NCBI GenBank assembly: GCA_028695865.1
Contig: JAQVID010000014.1
Span: 1 to 15,915 of the forward strand
Length of the DNA: 15,915 bases
Direction: 5' to 3'
DNA from: Thermoguttaceae bacterium
GTDB lineage: Bacteria; Planctomycetota; Planctomycetia; Pirellulales; Thermoguttaceae
In this document: one piece after another, positions 7,651 through 15,149 of the stretch
How the letters are laid out: every line of letters starts with the position of its first letter
Position numbering within the stretch: the first letter of the stretch is position 1
Program-made: the position numbers and the translations under genes
Notes under the pieces: model-generated
Databases searched by the model: none
What the model was told of the DNA's origin: nothing
The model's input: only the letters and a program-made list of their open reading frames with translations

Positions 7651-7776
7651 CAGACCGAGTTAATCTGTGTCAGACCGAGTTAATCTGTGTCAGACCGAGT
7701 TAATCTGTGTCAGACCGAGTTAATCCGTGTCAGACCGAGTAATCTGTGTCAGGCCGAGTTAATCCGAGTTAATCCG
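7651..7776. repeat. 20-bp tandem repeat array, about 5.5 copies
   Basis: The unit CAGACCGAGTTAATCTGTGT is exact at 7651-7670, 7671-7690 and 7691-7710. The copy at 7711-7730 has one change and 7731-7749 lacks one T. A degenerate copy (CAGGCCGAGTTAATCCG) and a part copy (AGTTAATCCG) end the array. Within each unit CAGA and TCTG form a short inverted pair. The unit length is not a multiple of three and there are no spacers, so it is neither coding nor CRISPR. The array ends about 60 bp before the NUDIX start codon. Confidence 0.95.
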
Positions 7777-7800
7777 TCGTTGCAACTACGCAACGAACGG
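7774..7800 (+). other. Hairpin upstream of the NUDIX gene
   Basis: TCGTTGC (7777-7783) and GCAACGA (7790-7796) form a perfect 7-bp stem around a 6-base loop, extended by CCG/CGG past a one-base bulge. No T run follows, so it is not a standard terminator. It may be a leader structure or protein site for the gene 37 bp downstream. Confidence 0.5.
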
Positions 7801-7836
7801 TAGCAAAAAATGTTTCACGAAAAGGAGATGTCATTC

Positions 7837-8307
7837 ATGACGATCAAACGGTATGGAGTTGTTGCGATTGTCCCGCACCCGGACGACTGGAAACGGTATC
7901 CGGGCACGGATTCCACACCGGAAGAGCGCATCGCGGCGGCCCTGTTGTGTCGTTTTTTGATCATTCGACGATCGTCCACCGTTTTGGCTCCTGACACGCT
8001 ATGCTTTGCCGGAGGGGGAATAGAGCCCGGTGAGTCGCCGGAAGACGCGATTCGGCGAGAATACCGCGAAGAGTTGGAGTTGAATATTCGTGTCGTCCGC
8101 GAAATTTGGCAGATGGTTACGCCTTGGGATGTTCACTTGCGCTGGTTCTTGGCCGAATTTCTGCCCGGGAGCGAAATTCACCCTGCTCCTGCCGAAGTTG
8201 CTGAAGTCATGTGGATGTCCATTGAGGAGCTTCGACACAGAGACGATCTCCTTGTGAGTAATTTGCCGTTCTTTGAAAAAATCATATCGGGCGAAATTTT
8301 GCTGTGA
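7837..8307 (+). CDS. NUDIX family hydrolase
   Basis: NUDIX enzymes hydrolyse a nucleoside diphosphate linked to another group, using a metal held by the Nudix box. The box runs from about residue 60 (GGIEPGESPEDAIRREYREELEL) and has the G-X5-E-X7-RE-X2-EE pattern; the usual glycine near its end is glutamate. The surrounding LCFAGGGIEPGE is typical of MutT-like folds. The protein is 156 aa from ATG 7837, chosen because AAGGAG (7822-7827) sits nine bases upstream. ATG 7810 gives nine more residues but has no such signal. The substrate cannot be told from sequence. It stands alone between the repeat block and the convergent GH31 gene. No ribosome-like or tRNA neighbours help assign a role. Confidence 0.92.
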   Translation: MTIKRYGVVAIVPHPDDWKRYPGTDSTPEERIAAALLCRFLIIRRSSTVLAPDTLCFAGGGIEPGESPEDAIRREYREELELNIRVVREIWQMVTPWDVHLRWFLAEFLPGSEIHPAPAEVAEVMWMSIEELRHRDDLLVSNLPFFEKIISGEILL

Positions 8308-8483
8308 AACTGTTCCGTTCGCAAAACTGAAAGTCCGTGACCGAAATAAACGCCCCCCAAGGATTTACCACACCGGCCAGTGAGGAAAATCAATGAACAG
8401 GGCGTTGCTTTTGCGGTCGTCTTTTTTATTCGACGCCGGGGCTTATGAGTTGGTCCCGCTCCGTGGCGACGAAGGCGTAAATA

Positions 8484-10829
8484 TTACTTTCGAGGCGATA
8501 CACAGAGGCATTTGCGGGCCTTATTACCAGAGGCAGCGATCGCGACGGCGAGGGTATGTGTGGCTTCGTTCCATTCGGATGACACTTCAACATTGTCTAC
8601 CAAAACCTTCAGCGGTTTTTTGGCAAGATGGAAGACGACCGAGAAGTCACGAGTACCGGGCATATTCTGATAAGAACCGCTTCTGGCCCCGACAACCAGG
8701 GATATGTCCCCATTGGGTAAAGGATTGCACTGAATTTGCGTCAGAGCGAATTTTCCCGCTTTGTATTCGAGACTCGTTCCATCGTCCTCATAAAGAGTGA
8801 ACGTTCCTGCTGCCGACGGATAGACCTGCAATTCGACCTGTTCGTTCCAGCCCTTTTCGACATGCTGCTTGAGCGGCCAGGTGGGAACAATGGCCCCCGC
8901 TTTGACAAGGAGTGCTCCGCCGTGTTCATTTGATACATTTACTTTGTAATCGCAAGGTCCCTGAATCGTTTCGCCGGTCCACCAGTCATGCCACAGTCCG
9001 GCCGGAATTTTGGCCGTCTTGACGAAGGCGGAAACCAGTAACGAATCGCCGAGCAAATACTCGCCGTTGCATTGGTCGTATTCGCGCACATCGGGATAGA
9101 CCATGGAGAGAGAACGCATAACCGGCCAGCCCGTCCGCGCCGCGTCCCCGGCCGCCGTATAAAGGTAAGGCATGAGACGATATCGGAGATTGGCGTATTC
9201 GCGGAATGGCGAAATCTTTTCATCTTCAAACAGCCAGGGCTGTTGCCAATAGTCCCAGTTGTTTTGCTGTGACCATGTTTGGAGAAAACCAAAATGCAGA
9301 CTTTCAATATTGGAAATACTCATGTCGCACGACTGGTTCGTATGACCCGAATAGGCAAGATTCAGCAGGGAGATAAGCGGTCTGGCCCCGCCTCCGGTAT
9401 CGCCTGCCCACGTCGCGACAAACTGCTGCACGCCCGCGTAACCCCCGGCCGAATAGACCATCGAGCGACGCTTCGTATACTCTTCAAAACCGCGCGCCAT
9501 TTGCTTGTCGTAGACGGCCGGATAAAGATTGTGCATTTCCTCGTCCGTCATTCCGTTTTCCCATTTGCGCTTCGGATGCTCCCCAAACTGATTAGAACCG
9601 TCCAGTTTAAAACAGGCCGCTCCCTGATCGACAAACTTTTTCAGATGCTCGAACCAGGGTTGTGTACCCTCGGGATACTGGTCCTCGACCATTGTCCTGT
9701 TGGCTTTGGCCGCGTTCGGGTTGCCAATTCTGTCGTCTGTCCACGTCTCGGTAATACCTTCCGGGAGAACGGGTTTACCGCCGGAAGCACGGACTTTACC
9801 CGCGACAAGTTGTTCTTCGTAACGGTACAGATCATAATCGCAGCAAAGCCAGAGACTCAACTTGAATCCCTTACGCGACAGCGCGGCGGGGAAGGTGTGA
9901 CCCCCCTTGGGTGCCCAGTACGGGAAATAAAAACGCTCCTTGTTCCATACCTTTTTGGTACTGTAGTCATAGAACTTCTGCATCCAGCCCGGTTCAAGCC
10001 CCAACACGTCACAGGGCAACTTCATTTCGCGAAAACGCAAAGCATCGTTAATGAGGTTGAACTGGTCGATGTTCTGATTACAGACGAACGTGAAACCGTA
10101 CCCCCAAACCGGAAGCAGTGTCGGCCGACCCGTCAGTTGCGTGTACGTATCAAGCAGTTGGCGGTAATCCCCCCCCGTGAAAACATAGAAATCGATACTC
10201 CCTTCGCGGGCCGTGCAGACCATTGCGTTTGGGTCGCCCTTGCCGACATCGAACACATTCCGCCAGGTACTGTTGAGCAATACCCCCCATCCGTTGCAAC
10301 TAAGCGCCATCGGGACAGGAATATTACAAAGGTTGTTTCTCACCCACATTTCATAGGCGGCGCCGCGACGCATGATATTATCACGGGAAGCGTCACCCAG
10401 TCCGTAAATCCTCTCGTCCTTTGTTAAGCCGAAACGAATGGCAAACCCTTTGCCCTCCAATACCGGCGAAATCGGAAAATCTGCCGACGAAACGGCGGAC
10501 TTCACACGCAGCTCACCACTCTTGACGTCAACTGTCAACGTAAAACCTGGGGTTTTGATTATATTGTTCTGACGCTCAAAAGCAACCGGAACGAAATCGG
10601 ACTTCAAAATACCGTAACGGTTCATGCCCGACTGGGGCCATTGGTTCGTCTTTCCGCGACGTACCCGAAACAGATTGTTCGTAAGGATATCGACACGAAG
10701 AAATGTCCGATCCTGCAACTCAAAGACAACACTTTGTTTTCCCGGAGCAACAGGGTCCTTCCATTCAGCAAACGCAACAGACGTAAACATGAAACTCAAT
10801 ACGAGCAAAAAAACATTCAGTTTTTTCAT
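8484..10829 (-). CDS. Secreted glycoside hydrolase family 31 alpha-glycosidase
   Basis: GH31 enzymes remove alpha-linked sugars (glucose or xylose, among others) from non-reducing ends by a retaining mechanism. Residues 1-21 form a signal peptide with an AFA cleavage motif, so the enzyme is exported. A beta-sandwich domain covers about 30-235 and the TIM barrel about 236-560. The nucleophile is D410 in ACFKLDGSNQ and the acid/base is D477 in WAGDTGG. Distal beta domains follow, with FTLYEDDGTSLEY near 677-689 as in the DUF5110-type region. The 781-aa length is normal. ATG 10829 has GGAG nine bases upstream. Alpha-xylosidase, alpha-glucosidase or another specificity cannot be separated here. 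It has its own promoter, and lies downstream of the HzsA-like gene on the same strand with a 303-bp gap. Confidence 0.93.
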   Translation of the reverse strand: MKKLNVFLLVLSFMFTSVAFAEWKDPVAPGKQSVVFELQDRTFLRVDILTNNLFRVRRGKTNQWPQSGMNRYGILKSDFVPVAFERQNNIIKTPGFTLTVDVKSGELRVKSAVSSADFPISPVLEGKGFAIRFGLTKDERIYGLGDASRDNIMRRGAAYEMWVRNNLCNIPVPMALSCNGWGVLLNSTWRNVFDVGKGDPNAMVCTAREGSIDFYVFTGGDYRQLLDTYTQLTGRPTLLPVWGYGFTFVCNQNIDQFNLINDALRFREMKLPCDVLGLEPGWMQKFYDYSTKKVWNKERFYFPYWAPKGGHTFPAALSRKGFKLSLWLCCDYDLYRYEEQLVAGKVRASGGKPVLPEGITETWTDDRIGNPNAAKANRTMVEDQYPEGTQPWFEHLKKFVDQGAACFKLDGSNQFGEHPKRKWENGMTDEEMHNLYPAVYDKQMARGFEEYTKRRSMVYSAGGYAGVQQFVATWAGDTGGGARPLISLLNLAYSGHTNQSCDMSISNIESLHFGFLQTWSQQNNWDYWQQPWLFEDEKISPFREYANLRYRLMPYLYTAAGDAARTGWPVMRSLSMVYPDVREYDQCNGEYLLGDSLLVSAFVKTAKIPAGLWHDWWTGETIQGPCDYKVNVSNEHGGALLVKAGAIVPTWPLKQHVEKGWNEQVELQVYPSAAGTFTLYEDDGTSLEYKAGKFALTQIQCNPLPNGDISLVVGARSGSYQNMPGTRDFSVVFHLAKKPLKVLVDNVEVSSEWNEATHTLAVAIAASGNKARKCLCVSPRK

Positions 10830-11132
10830 CTAGCAGCACTCCATCAGGTTAAATTGGTTTTAAAAACAATACGAAACGGTGGTTATTTTATTTTCCAAAC
10901 ATTTGGTTTTCAACTTCATCATGATCCCGGGTTCGTTACGCAATCCTCCCGGCTTTGCGGTCACGAATTCCAAGACGCGCGACCCGGGAATTATGCCGCT
11001 GATACAGTCAATTCCTCCCCCCCAAAAAAAAACACGGTAACGAGATTCGCCAAAGGTTACGCTCCCGGCGTCATTTTGGTCGCCGCAATCGATCGGGCAG
11101 GAAAGAATGCGGTTCCAACGTCACGATGGTTT
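10830..11132. other. Intergenic region between the two large minus-strand genes
   Basis: Holds the GH31 promoter and ribosome binding site. There is an 8-bp inverted repeat, TCCCGGGT (10925-10932) and ACCCGGGA (10982-10989), about 50 bp apart. On the minus strand a weak stem (GTAAC/GTTAC, 11037-11060) is followed by nine T, which might end the HzsA-like transcript. No gene is seen. Confidence 0.5.
10885..10913 (-). promoter_or_regulatory. Probable GH31 promoter with operator-like palindrome
   Basis: On the minus strand TTGAAA (10908-10913) and TAAAAT (10885-10890) are exactly 17 bp apart, each five of six to consensus. The spacer contains CCAAA-2-TTTGG (10895-10906), an inverted repeat well placed for a repressor. 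The predicted leader is about 50 nt. Confidence 0.55.
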
Positions 11133-14100
11133 TCATTTTTTGAGCTCCTCCGGTTGAGAAAGACTTTTTCGCACCCAGTCCAGTTCCTGTTTGGCAAAGG
11201 AACGCCGTTTGCGAATCAGATTTTTCCAGACAGCGCGTTCATCTTCTGTCCAAATATTCGCTTCCGGATAGGCGCCACAGTATGGAACCAGAAGATCAAT
11301 CCAGCAGGCAATTGTCCGCTTTTCCACTTCAGATACTTTGACGCCATAGTGTGTTGGCTCAAGAAACTTCATGACCGGACTTTTACACGAACCTGTATGG
11401 TAAGGGGGAAGCATTTCCGAACGACTGCGGACTTCCAAAAATTGAATGTACTTGTTGTCTTTGGTACGGCCGTTATTCGTCAGAGCAAGGTACGATTGGG
11501 CGTAAAGTCGCTTGTGCTCGTCGTCCGTCGCAACTTTCAGATGATCGACGGAAACAGGTGTGCCGCGAAGATCAAGCTTCGACGCCTTGAGCTTATCCGC
11601 GCTCTTGACGTCGCCCGTATGACACATGACGCAATGCTTGTCGAGAATCGGTTGTACTTCGGCCAGATAACTAAAGCCGGGCCCATTCGTTTTCGGATCG
11701 GCGGTTATCGGCGGAGCATTGATTCCAAAATAGTTGTCCACCGAGGCAAGCGCGCTTTCGTGATCAAGTCGCTCCAGAAGCGGATGACGCTTCGCACCAA
11801 TCGGACGAAGCTTTTGAGTCGGTTTCCGCATAGCCAGTGATGTGGACCGCCCCTGCTCCATGCCCTTCGTATCAAGTTTATCTTCATGACATCCCAAACA
11901 TGAGAATCGTTCGCCCGGCTGAAGTGTGGCCCAACTGCGCATCGTCTGAACGCAATATCCTTTTTCGTCAATCAACTGAAAGTAAACCGGGGTGCGAGCA
12001 GGTACTTCAAAAGCAACAGAACCATCCTTCTCAATATCGACTTCACCCAAGACATGCTTGACATCCCAAGCGCCGTTATTGAAAGAAATCGGAGTCTGAA
12101 TAAGTCCGGAGGAAACTTCACCCGCGTTTGAACCTTTGCCCATCTTCCCTGCTCGATACTCCAACGCAACGACGCGAAGCCGCTTGACCGTTCCACGTTC
12201 AATACCGGCAAGCCCGGGACCATAGTAGATGTCCTGAATATCGAACGTACCCGTATTTTTCTGAAAATCAATCCGGAATGGTCGAACAGGCGGAACCTCC
12301 CGGGCAACGATCGGAATCGCTTGACCACTTGAAATCCACCAGTCAAACGCCAGGAGTTCACGTTCTCCATTAGCCGTCATGAAATAGAGGCCGAACGGCG
12401 GGACAAATGGACCGTAATTGTTCTTCCATCCCTCGGGACAAAAACCAACCAGATAATGCTCCTCGTCAAAGGCGTAAGGATACTGATATTGCGGACCGTC
12501 CTGACCGAAGAAATCAATACGCGATTCATGGAAGCCTTTCGTCACAATATCCGACATTTTACGGCCCGGCGTACCATCCGGAGAAGCTCCGGCGACGAAT
12601 TCGATGTACTTGCCGTTTTGTGTGCCAAGGGTACGGTCGATCAGCGCAAGTTTCCCTTTGTGCAAAACGTGATGACCACCGATAATCGCAATGACCTTCG
12701 TCGAATCGGGAACATACCGGGCCTGAATGTGCGACGAGGGAAACATGGAGTTATTGCCGACATATTCCGTTTGCGCCGTTCCGTCCGGATTCATCGTGCA
12801 AAGCGGGTGCATAAAGAACGCGTTCCGGTCGCTGTATTCCCAACGCGTAAAAATAATCTTGCCGTCGCGAAGAACCTGGGGAAAATTGACATCCAGTTCA
12901 TCACAGGTCAGGCGACGAATGTTCAAGCCGTCCGGCGTACAGGTATAAATGTCCGTATTGGCGTTTGGCCAGCAGTCGTTAATTTGCACCGAGCGGGTTG
13001 AAGCGAAAAGAATATCACCGGACGGCGCGAAACATGGTTCAATGTCCGCGCAGGTATACCGAACACCGTTAATAACCGGACTGTCGGTAAGCTGCCAGAT
13101 GCCGCCAGTGGCCAAATCCATTTTGTACAGATGGTAATCGTCGCCGTCAAAGGAATCTCGCATGGAGAAAAGAAGAGTTTTCGCGTCCCAGGACAACGCG
13201 GGGTCTCGAATCACGCCATACGGTTTTTCGATCAGAACCTCATGCTTCATGGAACCGTCGCTCTCAAACGAGAGCATACAGAGTTGAGAACCAGGTCGTC
13301 GCTCGGATGTCATATCCAAATGTTGCTCGTCGGATACGTTACTCATTCCGGTCAAGCCTTCCGTGCCGCCAAACACAAAGTGTTTTACATAGACAATCTG
13401 ACGGGGTTCCTCTTTTAAATATTCCAGTCGAAGTTGACGTCGTTTTTCCGCGGCGGACAAATAGAGCGATTTCCAACGGGGGTCCTTACCAGGTGTTTTC
13501 GTCCTGATCAAGGCTTCATATTCCTTTTTGAGTGAAGAGACATCTTGCTTGCCCGCGACAAGTTCGGCCAGAACCTTGTCCACCATGTTCTTTTCGACCC
13601 GGGCAGCGTCTTCCGATTGAAAACAGCCGGCAATATCTGTTCCGTGGTCCTGCATCATCCAGTCACGATGAAGACGATCGACAGGGAAGGGGACATTCGG
13701 AGCGTTTTTCACGATCGGATCGACCGGATTTTCGGTCAGACAACGAACCTCCGCGATTTGGACATTATAATTTTTCTCGAATACATCCATTCGCTTTTGA
13801 TTGACGCGCCACGCGTTGTTCACTTTTACCAGAAGATATCGCACGGGCAACTTTTTCCATAAAACGAAAACGGAACTTCCGGCATTGGAGGGAAGCAATT
13901 CTTCATGATCGTTAAGAAGTCGCATGTTCGTGCGACCTTGCGGATCGTCTACCGCGTAAACAGAAACATTTCGCACGGCAAGTGATCGCCATATGTCTCG
14001 CGAAACAAAACGAATTCCGACAATCTCCCGGACCTGACCCAAATCAAGTACGAACTGCGTTGTAATCGGCATCGCCGCGTTTTCAGGAATCGTACGACGA

Positions 14101-14315
14101 TCGCTCCCTGTTCGTGAATTGTCCAGAAAACAGGCGTAAGTCGCCGGATTGTCGTCAATCATTTTGGAAGCGCCAAACCGGTCGTTTGGTCCGGGAAAGA
14201 CTTCCTGATTCGTCCAGACACTCTTTGGAAGTATTTCCCCCGGCGCGTACTCCACACCCCGGACCGTGGTGTTCAAGAGTAGTAGTCCAAAAATTATTCC
14301 CGTCAAATATTTCAT
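11133..14315 (-). CDS. Exported HzsA-related di-haem protein with discoidin-like and PD40 propeller regions
   Basis: A 1060-aa exported protein of a type common in planctomycetes. Residues 1-20 look like a signal peptide. A discoidin-like (F5/8 type C) beta-sandwich spans roughly 25-195 (ASKMIDDNPATY, TTQFVLDLGQVREIVGIRFV), a fold often used for sugar binding. A WD40-like PD40 propeller covers about 320-560 (DPALSWDAKTLLFS, CFAPSGDILFASTR, DIYTCTPDG). Then comes an HzsA-middle-like region with two haem sites, CLGCH at 806-810 and CVMCH at 895-899, and a conserved C-terminal block (LPPYHTGSCKS, CWIDLLVPYCGAY). ATG 14315 is chosen because AAGGAG lies six bases upstream (14322-14327); a GTG at 14330 overlaps that signal. 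The relation to hydrazine synthase is architectural; no HzsB/C partner is present, so anammox chemistry is not implied. Function is unknown, perhaps periplasmic redox or substrate binding. Confidence 0.85.
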   Translation of the reverse strand: MKYLTGIIFGLLLLNTTVRGVEYAPGEILPKSVWTNQEVFPGPNDRFGASKMIDDNPATYACFLDNSRTGSDRRTIPENAAMPITTQFVLDLGQVREIVGIRFVSRDIWRSLAVRNVSVYAVDDPQGRTNMRLLNDHEELLPSNAGSSVFVLWKKLPVRYLLVKVNNAWRVNQKRMDVFEKNYNVQIAEVRCLTENPVDPIVKNAPNVPFPVDRLHRDWMMQDHGTDIAGCFQSEDAARVEKNMVDKVLAELVAGKQDVSSLKKEYEALIRTKTPGKDPRWKSLYLSAAEKRRQLRLEYLKEEPRQIVYVKHFVFGGTEGLTGMSNVSDEQHLDMTSERRPGSQLCMLSFESDGSMKHEVLIEKPYGVIRDPALSWDAKTLLFSMRDSFDGDDYHLYKMDLATGGIWQLTDSPVINGVRYTCADIEPCFAPSGDILFASTRSVQINDCWPNANTDIYTCTPDGLNIRRLTCDELDVNFPQVLRDGKIIFTRWEYSDRNAFFMHPLCTMNPDGTAQTEYVGNNSMFPSSHIQARYVPDSTKVIAIIGGHHVLHKGKLALIDRTLGTQNGKYIEFVAGASPDGTPGRKMSDIVTKGFHESRIDFFGQDGPQYQYPYAFDEEHYLVGFCPEGWKNNYGPFVPPFGLYFMTANGERELLAFDWWISSGQAIPIVAREVPPVRPFRIDFQKNTGTFDIQDIYYGPGLAGIERGTVKRLRVVALEYRAGKMGKGSNAGEVSSGLIQTPISFNNGAWDVKHVLGEVDIEKDGSVAFEVPARTPVYFQLIDEKGYCVQTMRSWATLQPGERFSCLGCHEDKLDTKGMEQGRSTSLAMRKPTQKLRPIGAKRHPLLERLDHESALASVDNYFGINAPPITADPKTNGPGFSYLAEVQPILDKHCVMCHTGDVKSADKLKASKLDLRGTPVSVDHLKVATDDEHKRLYAQSYLALTNNGRTKDNKYIQFLEVRSRSEMLPPYHTGSCKSPVMKFLEPTHYGVKVSEVEKRTIACWIDLLVPYCGAYPEANIWTEDERAVWKNLIRKRRSFAKQELDWVRKSLSQPEELKK

Positions 14316-14424
14316 ACAAATCTCCTTCACACAGGTTTGACTTGATGTTTCACACCGTACGGCCTGTACCCCCCCCGTTTTCCGAAGGTAAACGGAGAAT
14401 GAATCACCGAAAATCGCCTCCCGT

Positions 14425-14568
14425 TCACAGGGTGGTGTGACGTGCCATGGAAAAAACGGACAGTTGACGCCACGTTAACCGGGACGCAGCGATTGGATTT
14501 TTTAAGGCATGGGCAACTTCAGTCATTTCTTTTGTTAAAGAGGTCTCCCAAATTTCTTGCGAAAACAT
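14425..14568 (-). CDS. Possible 47-aa small ORF, doubtful
   Basis: ATG 14568 has GGGAG nine bases upstream and opens a frame of 47 codons (MFSQEIWETSLTKEM ...) ending at TGA 14425-14427. It lies between the IS3 remnant and the HzsA-like gene. The frame stays open well upstream of the ATG, so it could be a fragment of an older gene. I do not recognise it. Confidence 0.2.
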   Translation of the reverse strand: MFSQEIWETSLTKEMTEVAHALKNPIAASRLTWRQLSVFSMARHTTL

Positions 14569-14664
14569 GGGAAGAGACTCCCGTTGGTTCGGCCCATTAT
14601 ATCGACAACGCCTCGACAGGTTGCTTAAGAGCAGAGCCTGTCTGGCGCTTTTCCGAACACTTTC

Positions 14665-14693
14665 ATTTTACTGGAAACCGTCATGCGTGTCAA
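14665..14693 (-). promoter_or_regulatory. Near-consensus promoter at the end of the IS3 remnant, facing the HzsA-like gene
   Basis: On the minus strand a perfect TTGACA (14688-14693) and TAAAAT (14665-14670) are 17 bp apart. The -10 overlaps the last transposase stop codon. Transcription would start near 14658 and reach the HzsA-like gene at 14315 after about 340 nt, with no strong terminator seen between. IS3-family elements are known to create outward promoters at their ends. Confidence 0.6.
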
Positions 14694-15051
14694 CGAGATT
14701 TTTGTTGTGCATAACATTTTCTCGAAACTTCTTCGACCTCTCGCGGGTTCTATCATTGAGCCCCTGATGAAGTCGTTTATTGTAATAATATCCCTCAATG
14801 TATTCGAACAAGGGCAACCTCGCTTCCTCGATGTTTTCAAACATCGGTCGCTGGTCTATCCATTCTACCTTCAACTTGCCCCAAAAACTTTCACAAGGTG
14901 CGTTATCCCAGCACTGTTCCTTTTCACTCATGCTTTGCGATATGCCAAGCAATTCGAGACATCCCCGAAAATCGTCCGACGTGTATTGAACTCCCCGGTC
15001 GCTGTGAAACAATAAATCGGTCGGAATTTCCCCGCGAAGATCGATAGCCCG
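14668..15051 (-). pseudogene. IS3 transposase OrfB, C-terminal part of the DDE domain
   Basis: The frame reads RAIDLRGEIPTDLLFHSDRG, then DNAPCESFWGKLKVEWIDQ and a C-terminal YNKRLHQGLNDRT. It supplies the second catalytic aspartate (HSDRG) and the glutamate (CESFWGK) of the IS3-type DDE triad. The frame differs from the upstream half, which is separated from it by the insertion. After LNDRT the residues RERSKKF look frame-shifted relative to the usual TPREVEESF, which another frame of the same DNA partly restores. The longest open stretch with a start is a 114-aa piece from ATG 15012. Confidence 0.85.
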
Positions 15052-15149
15052 TTACAGGTTCTGCTTGATTTATCCGGTAGATATGCCTCAAAAGCCCCCG
15101 GTTCACGAAGTCAACCGGGGCAGAAGTACGGAAAAATGAAATGTCAATA
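15052..15149. repeat. About 98-bp hairpin-bearing insertion in the transposase
   Basis: Between ...VVETLY and RAIDLRG, residues that should be adjacent in IS3 OrfB, lies about 98 bp of unrelated DNA. Its centre is a strong near-palindrome, CCCCGGTT (15096-15103) and AACCGGGG (15113-15120), which extends through AC/GT around a GAA loop with a single C-C mismatch. TTCTGC/GCAGAA pairs lie further out. It resembles a small non-coding palindromic element. Exact borders and a target duplication could not be determined. Confidence 0.65.

Larger units (their letters stand above)
7299..7836. other. Gene-free, repeat-rich intergenic stretch
   Basis: No convincing gene is seen between the 487-aa protein and the NUDIX gene. 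The stretch holds a terminator, two 30-bp repeats, a 20-bp tandem array and a hairpin, each listed separately. Between about 7340 and 7540 I see nothing firm. A minus-strand frame across 7288-7638 has several cysteines (CFCLSCLKYCC and CEIC) but no clear start signal, and it runs through the repeats. Confidence 0.6.

Noticed and set aside
7651..7776. CRISPR array
   Set aside because: Units abut directly with no spacers, and no cas gene is nearby.
10925..10989. tRNA-like or large stem from the CCCGGG inverted repeat
   Set aside because: The arms are only 8 bp around a 49-bp interior with no cloverleaf, and CCCGGG is self-palindromic, so pairing is likely by chance.
9279..11840. Two long + strand frames (382 and 399 codons) opposite the GH31 and HzsA-like genes
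   Set aside because: Both lie across catalytic or conserved regions of the opposite strand and show only basic, low-information sequence.
11133..14315. True hydrazine synthase and an anammox lifestyle
   Set aside because: Only the alpha-like architecture is present; no beta or gamma subunit or other anammox gene is seen, and HzsA-related proteins occur widely in non-anammox planctomycetes.
14370..14377. Run of eight C upstream of the HzsA-like gene as a phase-variation tract
   Set aside because: It lies outside the coding frame and outside a recognised promoter spacer; length could also be sequence error.
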